From assembly GCA_020975725.1 (NCBI GenBank), contig QXJR01000006.1, positions 868,001-932,000 on the forward strand: 64,000 nt of DNA, written 5' to 3'. The notes under the pieces were generated by a model. That model was not told the DNA's origin and ran no database searches. It saw nothing but the letters and a program-made list of their open reading frames with translations. A program made the translations under genes and the position numbers. This document shows positions 42,853-54,295 of this stretch, piece after piece. Origin of the DNA: Picocystis sp. L7. Its lineage: Eukaryota; Chlorophyta; Picocystophyceae; Picocystales; Picocystaceae. Positions within the stretch are counted from its first letter, which is position 1. Each line of letters begins with the position of its first letter.

Positions 42853-44088
42853 TCAGAAGTAATCGGAGGCTATGATGGCACGTAATTCCTCAATCTGTTT
42901 TATGGTATCTGGACGCATGAGACCTGCTGCATCCTTGATCATCGGCGACTTACCCTGAGTTCTGTACGCTTGCAAAACTGCGTCAACAACCTTAAGGAGC
43001 TTGTCTGGCGTCGTAGACAAGTAATCCTCTGTTGCTGTTTCATACTCCGGAGCTTCCGTGAAGGCTTCGGTCAGTCGAGTGCGCAGCTCTGTCTTGTCTT
43101 CGATTGTCAAAAGGTACTTCATTATTCGAGCTTCTTTTGGTTGTTGCCTAGCCATGTTGTCCCTGGCCCTGAAGTAGAGGTGGGCTAGCACATCTTTCAC
43201 CTCGTCTCTGGTCATATCGCTTTCCTTTGCTCCAGCCCATGCCTTCGCCATGGTCAGCATGAACGCGGGAGAGAGCCTGCCTTCTGCGGCCATTCTATCA
43301 ATTTTCGCCTCTGCTTCTCCTAGGGATTCGACATTCAATACGTCCGTAAAGTCTTCCGATGCGGCAGCCATGATTTCTTCGTCTTTGGTCACCGAATCGT
43401 GTATTTCACAGAGAGTTAGCAGCTTGGTGTACAGTGTGGCAAGCCCATCTTGCACATCTTGATCGATTGAGCTGTCTTGCAGGTCCACGAGGAACTGAAA
43501 GAAGTTATCGCTGAGTTCCTTTCGGTGCTGGACCACCAATGATTCCCACATGGTGCTGTGTGTTTCGAGAAAGGTGCCCAGCAGTTCCTTTTGGCGTTGG
43601 ATCTCTTTCTCGAGGGTTCGCAGCGATCTGCGTAGGGTCTCGTACTCGTTCTCTCCATCGTTTCCCTTGGTGCTGCTGTCTCTACTGTCCTCTATGGCTC
43701 TCAAGATCGCTTCTCGGTCTTTCTCCCACGCTTCGGATTGGATCAGGTACGTCTTCCTTTCCTTCCTCGTGGCTCTGCGCAGCTCTTCCACCGCATCCAG
43801 GACGCCTTGCTTTTTATCAGGTCTTGTTTCCTCTCTTCCACTCGATCCTTCCTCGAACACCTGCTCTTTCTCTGCGTTTCCTGCTGCGCTTGTTCGTGTG
43901 CGCCACTCCCGTCCACGTGTCGTGTCCTTCGCCTTCCTGCACCACCTCGCGCGCCATCCTCGTGTTTCGCACCCTTCCATCCGTCCTTGGACCGTCCACG
44001 ATCCCTTCTTCCCTCTCCTGCCCTCCAAAACCATCCGAGACGTCCTCCCATGCGCTGCAAAGCAGGTGAAGGTGGCATGGACGGCCAT
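42853..44088 (-). CDS. Conserved plastid protein of the At4g37920 type, function unknown
   Basis: A 411-residue protein, close to the plant family's length of about 430. The C-terminal 200 residues are the conserved part: LTMAKAWAGAKESDMTRDEV, KDVLAHLYFRARDN, KEARIMKYLLTIED, then LSTTPDKLLKVVDAVL and a final KQIEELRAIIASDYF. The middle (about 95-200) is charged and probably coiled coil, including ETLRRSLRTLEKEIQRQKEL. The start at 44088 (MAVHATFTCFAAHGRTS) has a good context and a Ser/Thr/Arg-containing beginning plausible as a transit peptide; the frame is open further upstream to 44334, so a longer form is possible. The biochemical role of the family is not known to me. It is divergent from the ATM3-like gene. 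Confidence 0.75.
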   Translation of the reverse strand: MAVHATFTCFAAHGRTSRMVLEGRRGKKGSWTVQGRMEGCETRGWRARWCRKAKDTTRGREWRTRTSAAGNAEKEQVFEEGSSGREETRPDKKQGVLDAVEELRRATRKERKTYLIQSEAWEKDREAILRAIEDSRDSSTKGNDGENEYETLRRSLRTLEKEIQRQKELLGTFLETHSTMWESLVVQHRKELSDNFFQFLVDLQDSSIDQDVQDGLATLYTKLLTLCEIHDSVTKDEEIMAAASEDFTDVLNVESLGEAEAKIDRMAAEGRLSPAFMLTMAKAWAGAKESDMTRDEVKDVLAHLYFRARDNMARQQPKEARIMKYLLTIEDKTELRTRLTEAFTEAPEYETATEDYLSTTPDKLLKVVDAVLQAYRTQGKSPMIKDAAGLMRPDTIKQIEELRAIIASDYF

Positions 44089-45125
44089 GTCGACGTCGGA
44101 ATGGCCGACGCCATCGCCCAGGCCCTCGAAGGGGGGCACACAAGGTTCCCCAAAGGGGGGCATACAAGAAGGACAATGACCATCCACCCCCCTACTCGGG
44201 AAGATCCCCCTCCCGAGGAAACCGGAAGGGGGTGGAGTGCAAGAGAGGCGTGATTGCGCATCCAACCTTGGACGTACAAGAAAACCCGCCAAGGACGCGA
44301 AGCGATCCGATCGGTCCGCCATCGTGCTTGTCATGCACCCTTGATCGAGACTTGCACGTCGATGCGAACCAGTTCATGCCATGGCGGCGTGATTTCTCCG
44401 ACCCTACCCGGACCAAGGAGACGGGAGTGGAACAGGCTGCTCACGGTACGTGGGCGACCTTCCTGCTCTACCACCATGCGTAGCACGCGAGATTGGAGGA
44501 GGTAGGACGTGGGAGTGGAAGCTTGGGGATCGGGAGGAAAACGACGGGTAGAACGAGTCCCACGGATGAGCGCAAGATGCATGAGACCTTCCTTGAGGTT
44601 CACTACGCGATGTGAGAGTGCCAAGTCATCCCATCTTCTAAAGCAATCTTTCTTCGCCCACGTCGTCCCTTGTCTTCTCTGTCCTTGCAGGCGGTGTCGC
44701 TTGCGTGGGTAGGATCTCGAAGGTGGGTGTGGTTAGGGGAATGTGCGGGATTCCTCTCCTACTCCGTCCATTTACCGGGCATGGCACCGTCGAGCTCGCG
44801 AACTTCCGCGTTCCTTCGTGTCCTATTCTTCGATGAAGCACGCATTCACACCATGCATGCTCCCTTCCCCTCCCAACCACTGCACCACAGACCATTGGAG
44901 ATCCGATCCGACCCCATCCCGTCCACCACGGTCGACCCTTCGGAAGAAGAAACTCCCTTCTCGAGGGATCCCGGTCGGGCTCGTAAGGGTGGGAACCCGA
45001 CCTCGTTCCCTTTCAACTTTGGGGTTCGATCCGATCGAACCGGGACACGTCCTTCCTTTCTGTCCGGGAACAGCACGGTGGTGGCGAAGCGACGATCGAC
45101 GAAGGCAACGCGCGATTGCGACGCC
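44089..45125. promoter_or_regulatory. Divergent upstream region between the plastid-protein gene and the ATM3-like gene
   Basis: About 1 kb, GC-rich near both start codons. A short near-duplication, AAGGGGGGCACACAAGG and AAAGGGGGGCATACAAG, lies side by side at about 44128-44170. No TATA box recognised. Frames continue upstream of both starts, so the 5' boundaries of both genes are approximate. Confidence 0.45.
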
Positions 45126-47213
45126 ATGGCGGCGCGAAAGGCGGCCATGCAGGCGGCCGAGAGAGTCCTGTCCGCCTCCTGGAGCGGTCCTGCGAAGCAT
45201 TGGACGCCTGGAAGGTGCGCCTGGATCCCTGGCGGTGCGCCAAGCCGAAGCTGCCGACGCCATGCTTCGAAAGCGAGCGCGTCCACCTCCGCTTCGGCGG
45301 CCTCTGGCGCATCCCACGCGCCTCTCGATGGCGCCTCGATGGAGAAAGACGGACGGGAAGGTGCCGGGATCCAAAACAAGGCCAAGCAGATGGAGATGGC
45401 CAAGTTGTACGACCTTCTGCGACACGCATGGCCGCCGGAGATGCCAGGTGCCAGGCGGAGGCTGCTGTGGAGCGTGTCGCTGCTGTGCGGATCCAAGCTG
45501 TTGAGCGTGCAAGTGCCTGTGCTCTTCAAAAGCGCAGTGGACGCGTTGGCGACGGATCCTTCCTTGGCCACGGTGAGCATGGAAGCCATCTGGAGTGCAC
45601 TCCCTCCCGCCGCACTGCTGGGATATGGCGCAGCAAGGACCGGATCGGCGCTGTTTCAGGAGCTCAGGAGCGCCATCTTCGCCACGGTGACGCAGGCCTC
45701 CATCCGACAGACCGCCAGGCGGGTGTTCGTGCACTTGCACGACATGGATCTGGCCTACCATCTGGATCGAAAGACCGGTGAACTCAGTCGAACCATCGAT
45801 CGTGGAACCAGAGGGGTGGATTTCATCCTGCGTAGCCTTGTCCTCAATGTGGTGCCCACCGCACTCGAAATTGCCATGGTCACCTCCTTGCTGGTCTATC
45901 AATGTGGGACCAACTTCGGTCTGCTCACGATGGGAACCGTCGCGACCTACGCAGCTTTCACCTTGGCAGTCACTTCCTGGAGGACCCGATTCAGACAAGA
46001 ACTCAATCGAAGCGAAAGCCAAGGAGCCGCCAAAGTGGTGGATTCGCTCATGAATTACGAGACCGTCAAGTATTTCGGCAATGAGAAACTGGAGCTGGAG
46101 CGATACGACAAGTGCCTCCGCAACTACCAGCAAGCTGCACTCAAGGTGCAAGCCTCCCTCAGCGGACTCAACTTCGGACAAAGTGCGATCTTCAGCAGCT
46201 CCTTGGCAGCGGCCATGCTGATGTGCTCGCAATCCGTGGCCACTGGAGAACTAACCGTCGGTGACCTGGTCATGATCAACGGCTTGCTGATTCAGCTCTC
46301 CTTGCCGCTGAACTTCCTGGGTTCCATCTACAGGGAAACCAAGCAAAGTCTGATCGATATGGAAGCGATGTTCTCCCTTCTCTCCTTGAAGCCAAGCGTT
46401 GTTGAGCGAAAAAATGCAAAGCCCTTGAACGCATGGTCAGGCCCGGATGCGGCCGATTCGTCTCAGGGACTCTCTCTGTCCCTCGAAGGAGTTTCTTTTG
46501 CATATCAAGACGGGCGGCCCCTCTTGCAAAACCTGCATCTACATGTTCCGGCCGGCAAGCGAGTGGCCCTGGTTGGACCTTCTGGATCTGGCAAGTCTAC
46601 TATCATACGTCTCTTATATCGCCTCATGGATCCGCATGCTGGGAGGGTGCTAATAAATGGTCAAGATGTGAAGGATTTAACTTTGGACAGTTTCCGGTCA
46701 GCAATTGGAGTTGTACCTCAAGATACCGTATTGTTCAATGACTCCATCATGTATAATATTCGTTACGGGAGACCATCTGCCACCACTGAAGAGGTGTATG
46801 CGGCCGCCAGAAGAGCGGCAATTCACAACGCCATACTTGCCATGCCTAGAGGTTATGACACAGTTGTTGGGGAGCGGGGTCTGAAACTCAGTGGAGGGGA
46901 AAAGCAGCGTGTTTCTATCGCCAGAGCATTTTTGAAAGCACCACAAGCTCTGGTATGTGATGAAGCGACATCAGCACTAGACACAGAGACCGAGACGGAA
47001 ATAATGGACTCCTTGTCGGAGCTTACGGCAGGAAGAACTTCTATCATGGTGGCGCACAAGCTTTCGACTGCAGCAGTTTGTGATGAAATTGCAGTTTTGG
47101 ATGGGGGTCAGATTGTGGAACAGGGAAGCCATAATCTCCTGCTTGAACAGGGGGGTAGATATGCACAGCTTTGGCAGAGCCAGCATAGCTCATCCTGGAG
47201 TCAAACCTCATAG
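45126..47213 (+). CDS. ATM3: Mitochondrial half-ABC transporter, ATM3/ABCB7 type
   Basis: Exports a glutathione-linked sulfur compound from the mitochondrial matrix for cytosolic Fe-S assembly and related pathways. The predicted protein has 695 residues (plant ATM3 about 730). It starts [19 protein letters not shown], a basic, Ser/Ala-rich presequence. A six-helix transmembrane domain spans about 95-400, with the family signature [11 protein letters not shown] and [20 protein letters not shown]. The nucleotide-binding domain has Walker [10 protein letters not shown] (about 484-492), a Q-loop [10 protein letters not shown], the signature LSGGEKQR (about 588-595), Walker [13 protein letters not shown] and a switch histidine in VAHKLST. 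The start at 45126 was chosen for its context (GCCATGGC); the frame is open upstream to 44670. GC content drops from nearly 70 percent at the 5' end to under 50 percent at the 3' end. Confidence 0.92.
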   Translation: MAARKAAMQAAERVLSASWSGPAKHWTPGRCAWIPGGAPSRSCRRHASKASASTSASAASGASHAPLDGASMEKDGREGAGIQNKAKQMEMAKLYDLLRHAWPPEMPGARRRLLWSVSLLCGSKLLSVQVPVLFKSAVDALATDPSLATVSMEAIWSALPPAALLGYGAARTGSALFQELRSAIFATVTQASIRQTARRVFVHLHDMDLAYHLDRKTGELSRTIDRGTRGVDFILRSLVLNVVPTALEIAMVTSLLVYQCGTNFGLLTMGTVATYAAFTLAVTSWRTRFRQELNRSESQGAAKVVDSLMNYETVKYFGNEKLELERYDKCLRNYQQAALKVQASLSGLNFGQSAIFSSSLAAAMLMCSQSVATGELTVGDLVMINGLLIQLSLPLNFLGSIYRETKQSLIDMEAMFSLLSLKPSVVERKNAKPLNAWSGPDAADSSQGLSLSLEGVSFAYQDGRPLLQNLHLHVPAGKRVALVGPSGSGKSTIIRLLYRLMDPHAGRVLINGQDVKDLTLDSFRSAIGVVPQDTVLFNDSIMYNIRYGRPSATTEEVYAAARRAAIHNAILAMPRGYDTVVGERGLKLSGGEKQRVSIARAFLKAPQALVCDEATSALDTETETEIMDSLSELTAGRTSIMVAHKLSTAAVCDEIAVLDGGQIVEQGSHNLLLEQGGRYAQLWQSQHSSSWSQTS

Positions 47214-49648
47214 AAGTTAGAATTTCTGAAGCCAGGTAGAAGATGTGATGTGAGGAGTGAAAGGATTCAGTGAAGTTGTACAAGGTTGCCGAGACATCAT
47301 GCAAATCCTCCATGTAATTTTGCACGTGCATGCCAGCATAACTTTAGCAAGTTGCAATTTGCTGCCCATTTGGACAATGAAAATGTGAGTGATATGCTCT
47401 TCACATACCGTTTTTCACTGCAATAAAAAGCTCATGCCTTACTTTGTAGGGTAGGAAGTACGATTAGGTTTGCAAACAATCTAGCAAGAAGAGATCATGG
47501 TGCATGTTTGATTGTTTCACTGTGTACAGCTTAACGTTTGCCAAAGGGGGCTACTTGTGTCTAGGGTGAATTGGATAAGAGGACGGAACATCAATGGCAG
47601 GATTGTGCCCCTCAAGACAAACAGCACAACAGGCCCTGTGCATGTACGACCAGAATATGTCCTTGAAATAAAAATGGTAGGCGGATGTCTCCCATGACCC
47701 TTGCATTGCACACTTTGGACCACACAAATCGAATTGCTTTCAGCCATACAAGGGTCTCAATGTATGGACAAGCTATCATTCTGAATTCAAGTGCGGCAGG
47801 ATGTTGATTGTTTGAGTGACAAATGTGATAAAAATGCAAAGGAAATTGCCCTCTCCACATTAAAGGCCACGCTGCAATAACATAGACACTGCAACATGCT
47901 AGCTCTCTCGCTCTTATGTGCAATTTAGAAGCTGCCGCATGTACAAGTTGAGATAGGAGGAGTGAGGACTTCTCTTCGCTCGACATTGTTCACCAATGCA
48001 AATGAACAGTAAACATTCGTATTTTGTTCGGTAGCCTCTTGCGTGGTATTTTGTGGAAAACACAAGGGACAAAAGGTGATATGTGGGTCGGAATTTCCAA
48101 TTGAAGACGGCTAGAGGAAAAATCTACATCGTGTTGGAGAAAAAAAATTCCCTTGTAAGACGGTTGGAAGGATGAGCTCCAAGCCAACATGAAGAGGGGT
48201 TTGCGAAGTGGAAGAGAACCAATTCGTGGAAGCAATGGAATGATCATGGAGACAAATCCGTGTGTAGATGTTGGATAAAAAGGCGCAACTATAACTCTTT
48301 GCATTATGGTAAACAAAACGTCCAATATTGTTGCACCTTGCGAGTTGCACATTGCCATGCAATTTTGCTCGTGAAAAGCCATTCACAATTGGCTCTGCAA
48401 TAAGCGCGATGGACAGGGCGAGATTCCCAACACCTTCCAAATTGATTCGCATCAATTACACATAGATAAAGTCTAAAGAGTCCACTTCACACCCAAATAC
48501 GAATCTTCAAATTCAAGCAAGCATCACGTTCAAGCGAACAAAACGTGATGCTTAAACGGATTAGGGGTCCTTTGTAGCTGGACCCCATGTTATTGAGTGC
48601 TCGGCCACTTGAGATGGTGCTTTCGGCTTCTACCATCCCACATAATCAAATGTCGCATGCGTGACAAAGGATGCATCCATTGCATTTTGGGGGCTGGAGT
48701 CCACACCGAAGGTTCCTATGCTTTCTCCGTCACCAACAACGCTGCAAGATTCCAACCATTTGCTTCACAATTTAGAAGCATCTTTCCGTCTATGGTGTAG
48801 ATACAAAGCCCACACAAGTTCAAGGCAATAGAGATAACAATCGAAGCGGATGAAGACACGCTATCTTTCGAAAATGTACACTTTGAAGTAGCTGCTAAGT
48901 TACCTTCCAATGCCACTCCTCGAGACGCGTCTCTAAAATAAATCCGAATGATGGAGGTCATGGCGTAGTGTTTCCACCAATCTCAATAAATTCTTCCAAA
49001 AGTTGGGTCCTATTTTTGTGCAAGGAAAAGCATCGTGGGCATGGATGCATTCATTACCATTTCGATGCAGTCAAAGCACGTACTCACATGATTTTCGAGC
49101 AGAATGAGCCATCACGGTAACGAGTGACCTAGCAATCAACATTCATGGTCGCATATCAAGCTCAACTTCTCCCCATTGAAGCTTTGTTGGGCACTCCTGC
49201 AGATCGTTTGATGGACAGTTTAGTTCCATTCTCCATGTATATACTCTTCTTGTTGGGGTGTAGGCCAAGAATCCATCAAGAACCTAGAGCGAGTGACCGA
49301 GGCTGTGGTGTGGAGGGACTGACTGAGGTGTGACGACATGGAAATTGGGTCTTTACTTGACATACAAGGTGATGGAAGCCAGCAATAGTCCGAACTTTTA
49401 TCCAGGTTGACTGCCTGAATTTTTGATCGAATTTCATGACGTACGACCGACCCCAATCAGCAGCAAAACCTCCACGAAGGACGCTTGAATTGCCAGCACT
49501 CGCGCCAATTTCAAGGGATTGTAGAGGCGCGTGTGATTGAGGGAAGGAACGGTTCAAGAAGAGCGTTTGTAGAACGCCAGTGTGGATGCCTTCGGATGCA
49601 AACCCTTCGAGGTATTGATGCAGCGGATTCGTTGAAGCAACGTCCAGT
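47214..49648. other. Intergenic region between the ATM3-like and GT47 genes
   Basis: AT-richer DNA with short unrelated frames. No gene, repeat or RNA structure was recognised. Confidence 0.5.
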
Positions 49649-50878
49649 ATGGTTCGTGTTGAAGCGACGTCGGCGCATGCCTTGCTCCTGTTCCCTTTGT
49701 TTTTGTTCAATGCGGCGAGGTGCTCGTTGCCAAAGATCTTTGTCCTGGAAGCACTCTCGGAGTATTCGACGAAAGTGTTCGAATCCTGTCCGATGGAAAA
49801 GTATGGGAACGCTGGATATGGTCGGAAGATGGACATTGGAATACAGACTTCCAGCTATGAGACTCATAACACAGGTCAGTTTTCTCTAGACGTAATCCTT
49901 TACCAGAAATTCATCCAGCATTCTGGTAGAGTTCAAGATGTGCAGAAAGCTGATTTCATTTTTGTCCCGTTTTTCTTCCAGCCCATCTTGCATTTTCAAT
50001 CTCAGCAGCATTGCAAATCAACGAACAGCATTGTGTTTGGAAACAAGAAACCTCTTCGAATCACACGGAAGGTGTTGAACACTGTGATACTACCTGAATT
50101 TTTACATTCGCTCCTGGCATTATTGCGCCATATGAAGGCAACCAAGCAGACTGTGCTCATGTCATTGTCGAGGACACCAGGCAACAACTACAAGGAGAGT
50201 TTCTTTTCCAGCGAATTTCGTGAATCTCTTCATAACTTTCTGTTCGTTGGCATAGAGAACTGGGAAAACAAGTATTCAAATGTGTTGATGGTACCTTATC
50301 CCGCAATTTTCCATCTGCGAGGAAAGGATCCACCGACGATAAGTTTTGCCAACCGGACTACGTTCGTCTACTTTGGCTCTCCCAGAACGAAAATGCACAG
50401 TGCAAGGAAAGCGCCGACTTCGAAGACGTTGCGCCAAGCCATAGTTGACGAACTTCTCTTGGAAAAGCGAGCTTCCAAAGAAATACTACTGCAGGGAACT
50501 TTCAGTAAGATGAATGCATACACAGCTATGGAACGATCGGTGTTTTGCATTCACCCACCAGGCGACAGTCCAACGAGACGTGCATTCTACGATTCTATTT
50601 TGCTGGGTTGCATCCCAGTGATCTTTTCGGGCAGAGCCTACACACCTTTTGGTTGGACTTCAAGTGGACTGGCTATCCATTTGGATGCAACGCCTCGGCC
50701 ACTTGGAATAGTTTCTGCCCTTCTCAAAGTGCCAGTCGTGGACATTCAAAGTATTCAGAGCAACATGCTACGTGCGATGCAGTCTCTCCAGTACTCTTTT
50801 CTACAAGACGAAGAGAGTGATGCTTTTGGGTTCCTTCTCAGAGCCATACAGCAAAGAAACTGTCCGTCATGCTCATGA
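49649..50878 (+). CDS. Exostosin-family glycosyltransferase (GT47)
   Basis: A 409-residue secretory protein. The N-terminus carries a signal peptide or anchor (HALLLFPLFLFNAARC, about 10-25). The exostosin fold follows: PKIFVLEALSEY, a long central region with VQKADFIFVPFFFQP, MVPYPAIF, and the sugar-nucleotide-binding C-terminal half with TFVYFGSPR, SVFCIHPPGDSPTRRAFYDS (about 298-317) and LLGCIPVIFSG. In plants GT47 enzymes build xyloglucan, xylan and pectin side chains in the Golgi; the donor here is not predictable. Length is somewhat shorter than many plant members (450-550), mainly in the stem region. It lies head-to-tail before DDX11 with about 1 kb between. Confidence 0.82.
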   Translation: MVRVEATSAHALLLFPLFLFNAARCSLPKIFVLEALSEYSTKVFESCPMEKYGNAGYGRKMDIGIQTSSYETHNTGQFSLDVILYQKFIQHSGRVQDVQKADFIFVPFFFQPILHFQSQQHCKSTNSIVFGNKKPLRITRKVLNTVILPEFLHSLLALLRHMKATKQTVLMSLSRTPGNNYKESFFSSEFRESLHNFLFVGIENWENKYSNVLMVPYPAIFHLRGKDPPTISFANRTTFVYFGSPRTKMHSARKAPTSKTLRQAIVDELLLEKRASKEILLQGTFSKMNAYTAMERSVFCIHPPGDSPTRRAFYDSILLGCIPVIFSGRAYTPFGWTSSGLAIHLDATPRPLGIVSALLKVPVVDIQSIQSNMLRAMQSLQYSFLQDEESDAFGFLLRAIQQRNCPSCS

Positions 50879-51883
50879 GCACCTCATTGGATCAGGGGAT
50901 TCGCAAATTTGCTCCAGCTTCAAGTTGCTTGATTATGGGTTTTGCTTGCAGTTTCCCAACACCCATCTCCAGTCCATTGAAGGGAGGCTGCTGGGATTGA
51001 GGAAATAAGAATTGCATCTCGGCCTGCATTCACACGGTGCGCAGCAAATTTCATCGGAACAGTGAGCATGGACCAAATGGAATGACCGGTTCAAGGTGGA
51101 GAGAGGTGATTATGGATGGCTTTGATGTGTTGCACATCACCTCTACATGGTTCGATTACTTTCGGCAGAGGTTGCGGTGTCCCCATTGTTCCTTAGGGAG
51201 TCTCCAGTTTTCCAAGCCTGAATTTTCCTGCTCTTGGGCGGCGTGGATCGGGGCTTTACACGTCGCGTTCCTTGGAGGTGGATCGATGGGAGCTGCTGCG
51301 TGCGAGTAGCATGTGTCCGCGAGGGCGCTCCTTTCATACAGCGGGGTGGGAGCGTTTCATCCATTTTCCAACTGGCACTTGAGGAGATTTCGCGTTTGTG
51401 GGTGTCTGCTAGGTTCCCCTTTGCACCTCGCACATTTGATTTGGGTCCACGGTGGGTTCCCTTTGCATGTCTCTTGTAGCACGTGCACCTGGAGAACTGC
51501 CTCGTGGGCACACACCTGCACCATCTTTGGATTGGGTTTGTCCTCTTCCACGCTTCCATCCCCCCATCCTATCCACCCTTCATGGCCTTGTCTGCCTTGC
51601 ATTCTGCTCCATGTGTGGTGGTGGTGGTGGAGACCTTCCTGCACACCATCACCACCAGCACCCCATCCTTCCCAACCACCCAAAAAAGAAAGAAACAAAG
51701 AAAGAAAGAAACCCGCCCACGGCGAAGAAGAAGGAAGGAGAAGAAGGAAGGAGAAGAAGGAAGGAGAAGAAGGAAGGAAGGAAGAAGGGAGGAAGGAAGG
51801 AAGGGTGGTGGGACACCCATCAGGTGGATCTCATTCGTTGGGTGCATCCCATCCCACACGGTGCCATCCTGTTGGGTTCGACC
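50879..51883. promoter_or_regulatory. Upstream region of the DDX11 gene with polypurine repeats
   Basis: Contains the 3' flank of the GT47 gene and, at about 51685-51808, a purine tract with tandem GAAGAAGGAAGGA units of about 15 bp. The tract ends about 75 bp before the start codon. No separate gene recognised. Confidence 0.5.
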
Positions 51884-54295
51884 ATGGAAGGAAAGATGGT
51901 CCGTTCCTTCCCTTCGTTTCCATACGATGCCTACGTGGTGCAGCAGCAGCTGATGGAAGCCGTGCACGTGGCCTTGGAACAGAAACGCGTGGGCCTGTTC
52001 GAGAGTCCCACCGGAACCGGAAAGACGCTGAGCCTGCTGTGCAGCGCACTGGAATGGCTCAAGGAGCATCGGACGAAGGAAGATGGTGCAGGCGCGGAGA
52101 ACCAGGAAGACGCCGATGATGAAGAAGAAGAAGAAGAAGAAGAGCCCGAATGGGTGCGTGCGTTCCCACGAAAAGCCGACGCCACCGAACGGGAAGGCAC
52201 GCACTCGATGGAGGAAGCGAGGAACCAAGAAGCAGACCAAGTGGTGGAACAAGGCGTGGAAGCCGAACACCTCCGAACGGGAAAAGGTGCGGCGATCGGC
52301 GTTCCTCCCAAAACCAGGATCTACTTCTGCAGCAGGACCCATTCTCAACTCTCCCAAGTGGTGCGTGAGTTCCACAAAATCAAGGGGATGGAGGACATCG
52401 CCATGGTCGCAGTTGCCTCCAGGCAAGTGCTCTGCATCAACGAATCCGTCAAAAAAATGCCGACCGCAACCGCCGTCACGGAAAAATGCATGGATCTGCA
52501 GAGGAAGGCCAACAAACGATCCGCCCATGACGCACAAGAAGGAAGAAACAGCAAGAAGGAGGGTGCAGGATGTCCGTACCTGCAGGAGAAAGACACGCAA
52601 ATCTCCGACCTGGGAAAGAAACTCCTCGCCCAGGCCATGGAGATCGAGGAGGTGGTCGACTCTGGCATGAGGAAAGGTGCCTGCCCCTACTACAGCAGCA
52701 GGAAAGCAGTCGAGTCGGCCGACGTGGTCCTGCTCCCTTACCAGGCTCTCTTTCACCGCGATGCAAGGGATGCGCTGGGAATCTCTCTCGAAGGCAACGT
52801 GGTTATCGTCGACGAAGCACACAACATCGTAGATGCAGTCAGCGACATTTACAGCACCGCACTGAGCAAAGCCAGCCTCATGTCTGCTAGCAACCAACTG
52901 TCAAGCTATTTCCAGCACGTGAAAGGAAAGCTCTCGCCAGAACTAAACCGTTGCATCAGGGTCTTGGTGAGCCTTGCCAAGAAAATTGCCGAGGTTCTCC
53001 GTGCTCCTGCAAGCCAGGCAGATGAAAGCGCAGGAAGGACACAACAGAATGCTGTCGCCGTGGAGTCTGTCTGGTCTATCAACGAGTTTATGTTTGCTGC
53101 TGGACTAGATAACTTCAACATTTTTAGAATTCTAGAGCACGCAAAGCAGAGTAAACTCATGCTCAGGGTATCCTCGTACACGCGAAGCAGGAGTGTCCAG
53201 CTGTTATCCGATTCTGCGCCCACTGACCAGATGTCCTCTCTGTTCTCGTTTGTTGAGTTTCTTCAGACATTATGCCACGGTAACTCTGATGGACGGGTAA
53301 TTCTCCATCGAGGAGAATCCGCACACGAGGTGTATCTCAAGTTCATGATGCTGAACACAAATCACGCATTCAAAGAATTGGCAGAGAATGCTCGTGCCGT
53401 CCTGTTGGTTGGGGGCACGCTCACCCCCATGGAAGATATTAGGTCCCAGCTACTAGCACATGTACAGAAGTCACGCATCAGCACGTTTTCATGTGGACAC
53501 ATCGTTTCAAGGGACCGAGTTTTACCCATTTGCATTCCTGTTGGTCCGTCCGGTAGAGCGCTGACGTTTACTCATCCACAGAGGTCATCGGTGGGGGTGA
53601 TCGATGAACTTGGTGGTGTTCTTGCAAGCATCTCTGCGCATGTGCCTGGGGGATTAGTGGTGTTCTTCCCTTCATATGCGTACGAAGCGGAAGTGTATGC
53701 GCGTTGGTCTGCCTCTGGTTTCCTTTCAAAGCTCAAAGAGAAGAAAAAAGTCATACGAGAACCTCGCACGGCAGCTGATGTTGATAAGGTTCTTGAAGTG
53801 TACGGGGCTGCTGCTAAGGCTGAAGGAGCAATTCTTTTGTGCATCATTGGGGGTAAAATGTCCGAGGGCATCAATTTTAGCGATGACATGGGAAGGTGTG
53901 TGCTGGTGGTCGGCCTGCCTTACCCAAATCCCCACAGCCTGGAGGTGAAAGAAAAAATAAAGTACCTGGAGAGAGAACATCAAGGATTGTCAATGGTGAC
54001 AAAAAAAAGAATGGAATACCTGGAAAATATATGTATGAAGTCCGTGAATCAGTCCATTGGCCGCGCCATTAGACACAAGCTTGATTATGCCACGATTATA
54101 CTGGCGGATTCCAGGTGGTCACTTCAACAGGGGGGCTCCAGAAAGGCCCCAGTTCATAAACTTTCCTCCTGGATCCGTGATAGCCTCGTTCCAGTTCCAG
54201 GAGATTTCAAGAATGCCCTACAAATGCTTGATGACTTCTTTGCAAGACATAGAGGCAGTCCAGCAACCGATAGCCATAAAATCTGTACATATTGA
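51884..54295 (+). CDS. DDX11: DDX11/CHL1-type Fe-S DNA helicase
   Basis: A superfamily 2 5'-3' DNA helicase of the XPD/FANCJ/RTEL1 group, acting in sister-chromatid cohesion and replication-fork repair in the nucleus. Predicted length is 803 residues (yeast Chl1 861, human DDX11 970). Walker A is SPTGTGKT (about 41-48). An acidic insertion with about nine glutamates follows (about 80-88). The four Fe-S cysteines are in QVLCINESV, EKCMDL, GCPYLQE and GACPYYSSR (about 184, 202, 229, 266). The DEAH box is VDEAHNIVD near 309, and motif VI is QSIGRAIRH near 722. DDX11 identity is supported by the N-terminal FPFPYDAY-like FPSFPYDAYVVQQQLM. I took the ATG at 51884 because the motif begins shortly after; the frame is open further upstream. 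GC content falls along the gene. Confidence 0.9.
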   Translation: MEGKMVRSFPSFPYDAYVVQQQLMEAVHVALEQKRVGLFESPTGTGKTLSLLCSALEWLKEHRTKEDGAGAENQEDADDEEEEEEEEPEWVRAFPRKADATEREGTHSMEEARNQEADQVVEQGVEAEHLRTGKGAAIGVPPKTRIYFCSRTHSQLSQVVREFHKIKGMEDIAMVAVASRQVLCINESVKKMPTATAVTEKCMDLQRKANKRSAHDAQEGRNSKKEGAGCPYLQEKDTQISDLGKKLLAQAMEIEEVVDSGMRKGACPYYSSRKAVESADVVLLPYQALFHRDARDALGISLEGNVVIVDEAHNIVDAVSDIYSTALSKASLMSASNQLSSYFQHVKGKLSPELNRCIRVLVSLAKKIAEVLRAPASQADESAGRTQQNAVAVESVWSINEFMFAAGLDNFNIFRILEHAKQSKLMLRVSSYTRSRSVQLLSDSAPTDQMSSLFSFVEFLQTLCHGNSDGRVILHRGESAHEVYLKFMMLNTNHAFKELAENARAVLLVGGTLTPMEDIRSQLLAHVQKSRISTFSCGHIVSRDRVLPICIPVGPSGRALTFTHPQRSSVGVIDELGGVLASISAHVPGGLVVFFPSYAYEAEVYARWSASGFLSKLKEKKKVIREPRTAADVDKVLEVYGAAAKAEGAILLCIIGGKMSEGINFSDDMGRCVLVVGLPYPNPHSLEVKEKIKYLEREHQGLSMVTKKRMEYLENICMKSVNQSIGRAIRHKLDYATIILADSRWSLQQGGSRKAPVHKLSSWIRDSLVPVPGDFKNALQMLDDFFARHRGSPATDSHKICTY

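Noticed and set aside
44823-46232. A 469-codon minus-strand frame opposite the ATM3-like gene
   Set aside because: Antisense shadow; the plus strand reads as a full ABC transporter with all motifs.
51569-52897. A 442-codon minus-strand frame opposite DDX11
   Set aside because: Antisense shadow with long Phe and Ser runs created by GAA repeats in the helicase's acidic stretch.
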